Source: Branchiostoma floridae (lineage: Eukaryota; Chordata; Leptocardii; Amphioxiformes; Branchiostomatidae). From it: a DNA stretch of 64,000 nt. Below, one piece after another: positions 13,501-23,200 of this stretch. The stretch is taken from the NCBI RefSeq assembly GCF_000003815.2, contig NC_049995.1, positions 14,423,762-14,487,761 of the forward strand, read 5' to 3'. The stretch's first letter is position 1. Each line of letters begins with the position of its first letter. Both the position numbers and the translations under genes were made by a program. The notes under the pieces were generated by a model. It was not told where the DNA came from and ran no database searches. It worked only from the letters and a program-made list of their open reading frames with translations.

Positions 13501-15767
13501 GCAGGTAACGACCTCTGTCTCTTATTACTTCAAACTATTTTGTGTATCTGTTTTTTTTTTTCGGTGTCTATCTGACTACCAATACCAATATCTCCACATT
13601 ACCAATTCAGTGTCCAATTGCAATACAGTAGAAGCCAGTTAATTGCACAACGGATTAAAGCACACGTCTTCTGTTATTAACTGCACGGAAATCCCGAAAT
13701 CTCAAGTCAGTGCGGTCCTTCTAGATAACTTAGCATTATTGCACCAGCCGGATAATTGCACGACATTCACTGGTAAATACGCCGTGCACCTAAGCGACTC
13801 CTACTGTGTTCTTGCTTTGTCCGAGGTAACGAAATTACGGATTGTACCATCACAGACGAGCTTTCATGATAATTTTGAAACCTGGTCGACTGATAATTCA
13901 GAAAACAAGGATAATAAAACTATTGAAGTTCTCCCTTTTCCTCCAACAATACGCTGTAAATCCTGTATTCCAGATCATGCGCGGAGGCCATAAGAAGGGC
14001 ATCACGGCTCCTCACGTCTGCTGTGCCGGGGGAACCTGGTACGTGGAGCTGTCAGAGGAGGACATGGAGAAAACACTGGGTATGTTCTTAATATTTACTT
14101 AACATACAGTAGACCATTTGTGTACTAATGTCAGTCAGTCTATACAGACTATAACAAATTAAATACATTGGTGTGGCCCTTGTAATTGTCAGCACCTAAG
14201 GGTTATACATAAAAGTGTATGTATTACATTATATAAGTGTGTGTATTATATTATGAAATATTAAAGTACAAATTTAGAATTAAATCAGGTTGATAGATAC
14301 AGATTATTCTAAACAGTAATAATCTATCTTTCCCTCTATTAGGCTGTGACCTTGAGAATGACATAGTGACATGTGAGGTGCCCTATGGCGGTGTTCTCTT
14401 CCTCAACAACTGTGTTCCACACCGCAGGTACAGAACTTACTGTGTTTACTTCACCGCAGAGAAAGTTATCTAAGTGTCCTTTTCAAATACATTAGTTTGT
14501 TTATGTGTGTGCTAAAGAGATAGGTGGAAAGATAGAGAGGGCTTGAAGCCGTTTTTGTTTGCTCTGCCATAGGGCATTAAAATTATTTTGAGATGGTCTG
14601 CCCGCTTCTACGCTATGACCCCGCCAAACCGCTAGGGGGCGTCTTTGAGTAGAAATATCTTCCTTCACGTTTTCTCAACAGTTAATATATTCATCAATCT
14701 ATCCTCTTTCAAGTCTAGAGAACTACTCAGACGAGATCCGCTGGAGCCTGGGCCTCCGCTGCAGTTCCCTTTATTCTCCTCTCCCATCTCGCCAAACCGT
14801 CAGGGGGCGTCGTTGATTATTCTACTAGTATTTTTTTCCTGTTCTAGCCTAGAGAACTACTCGGATGAGATCCGCTGGAGTCTGGACCTCCGCTGGCAGG
14901 ACCCTGCCAAACCGTCCGGGTTCTGGGGCGACAGGGAACACGTCCTCATGAGAACCGAAGAGGATCCTGGGTACAAACCGGTTTGGGACGGTTTTGTTGA
15001 CGTCAGCAAACACATCCGGTATGAAGAGATAATGGTAAGATTTGTTTTTTTTTATCCATATATATTTGTTTTGCATACTCGGTAAAATGACAAGCACTGT
15101 CACAAGGCGTAACACACCAGGTTTTTACTGAAAAGTGCAATCTGCATATCCGGACAGATTGATTTGATCCACTCACACCGGGAAGGACCCCTACTCTTTG
15201 TGTGGTGTGTTCTTTAACGTGCTCGAGGTGTGGCTCTTCTCCGTTTAACGTCCTATCCTAGGGACGGCCCTAACCGAAGCTAGGCGCTTAATTTAACAGG
15301 AGGAACGTCGTGTAAAGATCGGTGGCGCATCAACAGATTCGAATCCAGAACCTCTGGATTGTGAATCGAACACACTGCCGATTGCGCCACACGATTCCAC
15401 TATCGCCACGAGGTGAAAGACTAAGAAAAACACTCGAGATTTATTCGAAAAGCGTCCATATCCACACGACATTCTGGCATTATTACTTACGGAAGAACAA
15501 TGTTTACTGTATCCAACACAAAAATTGGACTCACCCAAATTCATGTCGGATATCACAGTAAAATTAGTTCAAGAATTATAGCTTCCTTATTTTGTCTCTC
15601 TGCATATTTTCTAACAGAAAGGTGAGGAACAGGAGCATAACGAAGACGAGTTCGACCCGACCATCCAGGGCCCGTGGATGTTGCGGTGGAAGATCGTGCA
15701 CCACAACAGACACACCAAGGGGATAGAAGAGGGGCACGACAAAATGTCTACCTGGCACAAGGCTTAA
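10575..15767 (+). CDS. Phytanoyl-CoA dioxygenase (PhyH) family iron/2-oxoglutarate dioxygenase, 10 exons, complete
   Basis: Exons: 10575-10730, 11447-11564, 12373-12473, 12874-12975, 13074-13113, 13410-13504, 13974-14079, 14343-14427, 14848-15034, 15618-15767. All junctions are GT-AG, phases agree, and the total is 1140 nt (379 aa plus stop). The start chosen is MADAATDD. An in-frame ATG 51 bases upstream would only add a poor extension. GYVLVKDFFTPEEL is the typical PhyH N-terminal strand. The iron triad is visible as WHQD (His171, Asp173) and VPHR (His266). Arg277, 11 residues after the distal His, matches the 2-oxoglutarate-binding Arg spacing of human PHYH. There is no targeting sequence or C-terminal SKL-like peroxisomal signal (it ends WHKA), so it is unlikely to be the PHYH orthologue. 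The substrate is unknown. It is closer to the uncharacterised invertebrate and bacterial-type PhyH proteins. The neighbouring peroxidase gene is convergent. Confidence 0.92.
11152..11345. mobile_element. Palindromic MITE in dioxygenase intron 1
   Basis: Left arm TATAGTCAGGTTCTTTTGGC and right arm, reversed, TATAGTCAGGTTCTTTAGGC. The arms are about 75 bp each and include CTGATGATGGTGTCTG. The element is essentially all inverted repeat with a short centre and ends about 100 bp before exon 2. Confidence 0.85.
13140..13320. repeat. Purine-rich simple-sequence stretch in dioxygenase intron 5
   Basis: GGAAGGAAAG, GAGGGAGGGA and AATGAATGAATC runs, between exons 5 and 6. Non-coding. Confidence 0.7.
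13627..13805. mobile_element. Pogo/Tigger-like non-autonomous element (copy 1), dioxygenase intron 6
   Basis: It begins CAGTAGAAGCCAGTTAATTG and then repeats TTAATTGCAC/ATAATTGCAC motifs, the style of pogo/Tigger-family termini. A related copy lies at 19530-19760. The family assignment rests on end similarity only. Confidence 0.5.
14600..14815 (+). pseudogene. Two partial copies of dioxygenase exon 9 in intron 8
   Basis: 14715-14764 repeats the first part of exon 9 (AGAACTACTC, GAGATCCGCTGGAGCCTGG), including TCTAG at the acceptor. It is followed at about 14790 by CGCCAAACCGTCAGGGGGCG, echoing CTGCCAAACCGTCCGGG inside exon 9. A weaker copy of that second block sits at 14617-14640. Neither copy can replace exon 9, because both lose the frame after about 15 residues. 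Confidence 0.75.
15140..15395 (-). mobile_element. tRNA-derived SINE, minus strand, in dioxygenase intron 9
   Basis: Read on the minus strand, it starts GTGTGGCGCAATCGGCAGTG (A-box-like) and continues with GGTTCTGGATTCGAATC (B-box-like) at tRNA spacing. About 180 bp of unrelated body follows. The acceptor-stem ends do not pair, so it is a SINE head, not a tRNA gene. Confidence 0.65.
15497..15572. mobile_element. Remnant of the TATCCAACAC palindromic element
   Basis: GTATCCAACACAAAAATTGG and GGATATCACAGTAAAATTAG match one arm and the end of the element at 23803-23979. The middle is deleted. Confidence 0.65.
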
Positions 15768-16530
15768 AGCACAAAACACACCAGAGATTATGTGGAAAAA
15801 ATTCAAAATTTGATCCAATACTTAATATCATAGCACCAGGGCATAACAAGATGTCCACATTGCACAAAGCGTAGAGCACAAAACACACCAAAAACTAAAT
15901 GAAAACAGTCGACACTGTCACAATGGGCCTAAACCTAGTTTGTTCTTTGACTAGTACAAGTTGTAATTTTGTAATCACATACCCAATATTAAAGCACCAG
16001 GGGAGAGAGGAGGGTCATAACAAGATGTCTGCATGGCACAAGGCTTACAGTACAAACCACACCAGAGATTATGTGGGAAATAGTCCAAATTTGATCAAAT
16101 ACCAGGGCATATCAAATATCATAGCACCAGGGCATAACAAGGTTAAGAGTACAAAACACACCAGAAACTAGAGGGGGAAAGTAAAAAATGTCACAATGGA
16201 TCCAAAACCTTAAGTTACTTCTTTGATTAGTCAAAATGTTATCACATACCTAGAGAAGCTGAGATCCAATATCATAGAACCAGATGGATAGAAAAGGGCA
16301 TAATAAGATGTCTACCTGACACAAAGCGTAGAGTCCAGAGAAAAGACAGAGCCAACAATGTCACAAGCGAGACCAACATTATCTCTTTCATCATTCAAAA
16401 TCTAATCACATACCCAATAGCATAGCACCATAGGGATAGAGGAGGGGCATAACAAGATGTTTACCTGGCGCAAGGCGTAGAGTACAAAACACGCTTTAAA
16501 CATGAGGGATCAAGTCAACAATGTGACTAT
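15768..16530 (+). repeat. Decayed tandem copies of the dioxygenase last-exon end
   Basis: Copies of the block GGGGCACGACAAAATGTCTA ending in CACAAGGCTTAAAG recur near 15838, 16013, 16296 and 16445 as CATAACAAGATGTC plus a lost, altered or shifted stop. They alternate with ACAAAACACACCAGA and CATAGCACCAGGG spacers. Units are about 105-280 bp. They lie immediately downstream of the real stop, probably inside or just beyond the 3' UTR, and encode decayed versions of HDKMSTWHKA. Confidence 0.8.
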
Positions 16531-16542
16531 GGGCCCAAAACC

Positions 16543-16680
16543 TTAACCCTATCTAGGTCAGGTGGGGGGATATGGGCTCAAAGTGCCTGCGCCGAATTTG
16601 ACGTCGTATAACTGCCGTACGACGTGAGCTAGGACTACGAAACTTAGTGACTTTTTCTAAAATGTAGTTGAGAACACTTC
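16543..16680. mobile_element. Truncated end of a piggyBac-like non-autonomous element
   Basis: TTAACCCTATCTAGG, then ACGTCGTATAACTGCCG and CTAGGACTACGAAACTTAGT, match the reversed right end of the element at 41737-42655. Only this end is present. Confidence 0.7.
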
Positions 16681-16734
16681 TACGATAAACTATAAGTTTG
16701 TGTGTTTCTCTCCCGTCAGATGCTGCTGAAAGGT

Positions 16735-17130
16735 TTCATAATGAAAAGTTAAAGAAGAACAAACATGCATAAAATTATAATAGAACAGAGGATGAATGTC
16801 ATTTTATAGTAGAGTGTAGATTGTATACCGTAGACAGAAATGAACTGTATAGGGTTATACAAAACCAATTTCCTTATTTCATACACCTAAGTGCTCTAGA
16901 AAAATTCATATTCCTAATGCAACTAGACAAACCATCGATCATAAAACATACCTGTTCCTTTATCTCCACTATAACAGGAAAGCGAGGAGAAGTTAAATTT
17001 ATCTAACGATAGTTTCATTTTGTATCTGTTAATTGAATCTTTTCATATGTTACGTGAATCTTTTCAAGTCTTGTTGTGACCTGTACTTAGCCAGGGGTGG
17101 CAAAAATGTGCAATAAATGTCTTTAATCAA
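16735..17130 (+). pseudogene. LINE reverse-transcriptase ORF end, decayed
   Basis: The frame at about 16779-17006 reads EDECHFIVECRLY followed by HLSALEKFIFLMQ. The (D/E)E-x-HF-x-x-EC-x-LY pattern is typical of the C-terminal part of non-LTR retrotransposon proteins. A stop, an AT-rich tail and AATAAATG follow. A related fragment lies in reverse orientation at 22366-22648. Confidence 0.65.
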
Positions 17131-17291
17131 TCATATAATAAACACTCTACAAGTGGTAAAAGGTAATAACAACACAATAGGAGTTGCATACGACATCTCT
17201 CTTGTTTTTACTTGGGTATTCAAATTGGCCATAACAACTGTGTTAAGAAGCGAGGAAAAGTTGATCTGCACTTAAATTGTAATAGACCCCC

Positions 17292-20200
17292 CTACTCCTG
17301 CCACTTGGTTAGGTCCATATGGGGCAGAGACGAGCAGGCCACCCTCTCGTTCCCAGGCTGCGTGTGCTGCAGAAAGACGTCCGGCTGCATCTGGGTGGTG
17401 CCGTCCGTGTTGTCGCACAGGATCCGGGCCAGACTGGTCTTCCTGATCTCCGCTAGTTGGGCTTGGGAACAGAAACGTGAAATGAATATTTTCTTAGGAC
17501 ATGGGAGATTTTTTTTACACAACCAGTTAATCTCACCTTACCTGACGTTTCAAAGCCTGTGAGACATCTTCCTCAGAGCTTCTAACTGGAGGTCTGCTTC
17601 GCGCCGCTATATCTAGCCGATGTAGGTGGCGCTTTTGCGGCGAGAACACAATCACGTGGCTGCGTTTGTAGGGGGCTCAGTTTTTACCCTTGTGTGGTTG
17701 GTTATCTAGCTAGTTGTGTAAGCAATTTCTAAAATCTTATTGGCAATCGTAGCTTAATCCTAACCTCCAAGCAGATCCTACGGTAGCATAGCATAGTATC
17801 AAAAGCTGGCAGCGTGAAGCCGGCCTAGGAGTGTGTTCTATAGCTCCTTTCGGCAAGCTATAGTCCTTGCTTTTAATTGGCCAAATTTGATACTATCTTA
17901 TGGTACCGTAGGATCTGCTTGGAGATTAGCTTAACCCAACCTTCTGTAAACTGTCCTGGGTTCTCGAACCAGAAGCGGTCCCCCTTGCGGAGGTCCTGGA
18001 ACTGCAGACCGATCAGACAGGCGAAGGTTGGACCGACGACACCGCCGGATACGGACTCCTCGGCAAGACCCCCCACGAACACGTCGATGTCATCCACATG
18101 GCTGTATGGTACGAGACACATTTACATTACCAATAGGACATACTCACAACATGTAGCAATGTATTAAATATAGCATATAACATTATATTAATATCTTTTT
18201 TCAAATCCTTGAATTCTAGATAGATTGGTTCATGCCTTAGCGCACCTGTACAGACAAGAACAAGAAACATCTATGACTTCAATTGCAAGTACCAGAGTTG
18301 CCAACCTAGGATTGATGTGTTCAAAAATTCGTATTTTCCAAGAACTATCGTAGAGGGGAATTTGTTATCACCAAGCACAGAAGTGGGATCTTCTCTGGAT
18401 AGTTTTAAACAAACGCTTGCAGTTAGATGTGTACAAGTTAGGTGTAACGGATCCTTCAGTGCAATATATATAACCAGCTGCTGCCGCACCGCGTGCCTGC
18501 GAAGCTGGTGTGTTACGCCGAAGGGCGGTTATACCAGCTATATAGATACAGATACAGAATACAGACACCAATATTACACTACACAATGCACGGCAACATG
18601 AGTAAACGCACCTATACAAATTCTCTAGCCTCTTGCGGGTGAAATAGTCTGGGATTTCAGACTCCAGGTCGCAGACGCTGTCAGCCCTGGGCAGCCCGCA
18701 CCGCCCCCTCCAGGCGTTATAGCCGGGCAGCCCGTGGTCTCGGCCCCGCTGGATGTTCAGGGAGGCCAGGTCCAGGCCTCTGTCCGACCTGGAAAAGACG
18801 TACAGTTGTTAAATAAAACACGTACACAACCGATTTATACATTCTCCTACGCCAAAAAAAAAAAAAAGCAACGGTGCAATGGCCTAGTGGGTAGAGTGTT
18901 CGCATTGCATTCTGTAGGTCGTGAGTTCGATCCCCGGCCGAGTCATACTCTAAAAATGGTACATGCTGCTTTCTCTGCTTAGCACTCAACATTTATGAGA
19001 AAGAGTATGGAAGTTAAACACACATTACTACCGGTGGACCAGCTACCTGCTGTAGTGGCTTGCGCATGTGTGGCCCAAGGCCTACTCGAAATGGAGATGG
19101 GCGCCACCCCTAAGCATCTGCACAGATGTACGGGCAATTTTAACTTAAACTTACGCAGAGATATCCAACGGTTGCCTCTTGTCTGACAGACATTGCAACG
19201 TTTGAAGTGAGTACAATTCTTGTGGTCAATTTCGAAGAACCTTACTATATGAGTAATTTACCAACAGGATGAAACTATTTACGGAAACAAACAAACAAAT
19301 AAACATACCCAGGAGGATCCGCAAACAAGCGTTTGGTCAGGCCAGACACCATGAACCGGTCAAAGTCCTGATGCGGCTGCGCGGTCAAGCCTCGTAGGAT
19401 GGAGTCCGGGCCGCCTTGGGCGTCGTCGAAGATTTGGGAAGGGTTGAAGAAACCAAAGGCCAGCTTAAATGGGCACCTTCACAGAAGAAGAAGAAGAAGA
19501 ACTTTATTGCACAACAATTGTACATGGTACAGTAGAAGTCAGTTAATTGCACAACGGATAACTGCACACTTCTGTTAATTGCACGAAATCCCCAAATCCC
19601 AAACCGGTGCAGTCCAGCTGGATAACTTAGCATCATTGCACCTTCCAGATAATTGCACAAAATACATTGGCGAATTGGGTGTGCAATTCAACGGCTTATA
19701 CTGTACAATTGAAGACGATAACAAGTGGAGTCGATGGTGTCACCTCTCCGAGGATGAACTGAACTGAAGTACTGTACACACATGTATGGCAACAACTGTT
19801 ACAGAAAGTAAAAAAAAAATAGATGTATAGGATAAAGCTTAACAACCTAGTTAACATAAGAATAAGCACTAACATAATTATTTGATATAGTATTACAATT
19901 GAGTAGGCTGATCATTAGTTTCGGTATTCTTTCTAAAAGTGGAGCAGTCCTAATCTCCAAGCAGATCCTACAATGGCTTTAAACTGGCCAAGGAGTGTAG
20001 TCAACCAAAAGGTGTCCATTTGTTTTGTTTCAGTGCCGGCAGATCCCCGGTAGCAAAACACACTCCTAAGCCTTCTGCTAGCTTTTGATACTATCTTATG
20101 CTACCGTATGATCTGCTTGGAGATTCGAGCAGTCCTTGATATGTACCTGTTGCCCTGTGTAAAGTCCGGATCATAGCGGTCGAGCACGTCCTGAACAAGA

Positions 20201-23200
20201 CTGTGTCCGAACCGGTAGGCAGCCGTGGCGAAGACGTTGGAGATGGTGGGGTTCACGCTCGGGTCGTACCCGGAGAAGAACCCGCTCTGGGCGAGCGTCA
20301 GGTGGAACCTGGTACAATAACGATATGAAACTGACTACTATGATAGTATTCATTTTGTTATCATTATTATTGTTTTCATTACCAATATTATTCATTCATG
20401 ATTTGTATTGATATTTTTATCATTAGTAGCATTATTTGTTATCATTATTGTTATTGTTTACATCAGTTTCATTACTATTGTTGTTCATTCATTTCATTGA
20501 TTGTTTATTATTTCTGTTTGCATGTCACTTTGTGTACCAGTCTCCTTTCAATTTATGTAATACAGGGCTCCAGTGCAAAACAGTGAAAAGGACCGATCCT
20601 GTCGAACGCCAAATCGAACAAATAGAACCCCCTATTCTATTTCGAACACCTCCGTCAAAAACTGCCACAGCGAGACAGAAATGGCTATTTTTAACGGAGG
20701 TGTTCGAAATAGAACAATGATCGAATAGGGGGCGGGGTTTTGGGATCGGTCCATTTAAAGGCTCCCAGAGCAGTTTTTAGTGCATCAAAATCAAAAATAT
20801 TCTGGATGATACAATCGGTACGATATTGACATTTACTTCACCATTCTAGCACATTTTTATCATTATTTCGTACTTTCAGCGTTTAAAAGGACGCACAAAC
20901 ATGCCGCAAACGGACCCCTTTGATTTATTATATCCTACAATAAATCAGCACAGGATTGAGCCACTAACGGTTTCCCGTCGGTAATTTTCGGAGATTTTCG
21001 AACGCATGAGGTCATTGAGCGAATTGAATCTGATTCGCCCGTTCGCAAATCGAAACCTTATTCGAACAAGTGACGACATCTCCGGAAGCGTTCGGGGCGC
21101 ATTTGGTCATGTTCGCGTGCGTTCCGAAAATTTGAAATAATGGCACGTGCAGCGCTCAGATTTTCAATGAGTTCTCACCATCCAGCGACGTCTCATCTTT
21201 GCTCAATAAAGGTCGATATGCAATGATAAAGTGTTATTTAAGCTTACTGCCCACTTACTACCCTGAGTAAAAATGACAGAAATAAATAAATAAATAAACC
21301 TGGCCATGGCGGCGGGTCCGAGAACGTGCGGAAGGAATTCCCCGTACGTGACCTGCTGCATCAGCGCGCCGACGATCTTCCTGGTCTCGTAGAACACCCG
21401 ATCGTCGTCCCAGTGCGGGTTGAGCCCGGAGAGCCACCTAGTTTTAGAATGAATGAATAAAAGACATTTGGCGCACTTTTTTGCCACAACAGAAACAGAT
21501 AGTTAAAATAATTTAGTTTTGAGTAATGTTTTTTTTCGTATGCTAGGTCGGTATACAGTGATGCCGTGGTTACCCTGTACCCACAGAACCGACAAATCTT
21601 AAATTTGGTACCTGACAAAGACGTCTGGACGCTGAAAGAACTGTGAAACGTTATGCCGGTACTGTTAGTGTTATCTTATATGTTATCGCCTTATATGGCG
21701 CCTTTAGACAACAAAAAGGCATTTCTCTGATGGGCTTACAGTTGGTTAGAAGCCACACCTCTAATACCCGTTTTCTGTAGCTAAATGGACCGATCCCAAA
21801 ACCCCGCCCCTGTTCGATCATGGTTCTATTTCGAACACCTCCGTCAAAAATAGCCATTTCTGTCCCACGGGAGCAGTTTTTGACGGACGCGTTCGAAATC
21901 GAATAGGGGGTTCTATTTGTTCGATATGGCGTTCGACAGGATCGGTCCATTGCCAGGGGTGATATCGTAAGGCATTGCCGTGATAGTGAACCCTGTGTGG
22001 GAGGGTGCTACTACCTAGCGATCCGGTTGTGTTCCCGCAGGAAGACAGTGTGCATGGAGGTGAGGCCCGGCTGCTCGTTCACACGGATGTCCCCGGCCTG
22101 AGAACACGTCATGTTGCCGGTAAACTCGTCACACAGAAAGTCCTCTTCCTCCGTGTTTCCCGGCAGGAGCTCCTTCTTGTTAGCGTCCGCAGGGTTCGGT
22201 CTGGACTTCAGCAGGCCGCGGGCTGAGTACCAGGAGGGAAGAAACGGAGTGGTGAATTACAATGAATGAATGAATAAATGAATGGATGGATGAATGAAGT
22301 TATAAATGAATGAATGAATGAATTTATAAATGAATGAATGAATGTGACTAAATGAATTCGACTTCTTCTCGCTGCTTTATTATATATGCTGAAAATGTAT
22401 AAACATATATTTTTTGCAATCAAAGGTCTGTCTAAATTCATTAGGAATATAAATTTGTTTGTATTACTTAGGTGTATGAAGTAGGGAAACAATCAGTCTA
22501 TAATGATCAGCTCTCTTGTTGTATAAACTGCATTCTACTACAAAATGTTGTTCATCTTTCATTCTATCTAGATTACAATATTGATATTCGTTGTTCCAGT
22601 GGAGTGAGGTCAATGATGCATTGTTGGCAAAGGAACCAGTATGATGTTGATGGAGTGCATTCCAAGTCACCATGAGGGGTTTTAGGTGATATTTGTAATT
22701 AGTCTGAATTATTTTGAATAAAAGAATATCTGAGCCACAATAATTAACTTCTTTTCAAAAATTTGATTAAGAAAATACTCATTTATTTGAATTCCTTTGA
22801 ATATTAGAAACATTTTGAAAGTCACTGTACAAAATATCTTTATTTAGAATAATTGTGAAACCTCTGTGTGATTATTTCACATTTACAAATATTTACAAAT
22901 ATTTGTAAAATTTGCCAAATGGTAAAATTAGTTTATTGCCCCCATAAAAGTAAGCCCCATTGTTGCATCTGTATATGTATATATTTTTAGATTTCACTAC
23001 TGGGCACTGGTGGATCCTTTGTGGTGGGCCATTGTTGCATGGCACCCAACCATACTTTGCAAGGATGTGTGAATTGCTATCTTCCCAGCCCACTGAATCA
23101 TTTACAAAAAAATGGTAGAAAATGGTAGAAAATGGTAAATAATGGTAGAATGCTGTTATCATTATTTAAAAACCATTAGAAGTATCCAGTTCCACACCAT

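Noticed and set aside
18872-18950. tRNA gene
   Set aside because: A and B boxes are present but the acceptor ends do not pair and a SINE body follows. The same applies to 37118 and 15395.
21592-21625. Possible extra peroxidase exon between exons 10 and 11 (acceptor CTTTCAG, donor GTACC)
   Set aside because: Joining exon 10 directly to exon 11 gives the family sequence [17 protein letters not shown] in phase. The 20-base candidate would break it.
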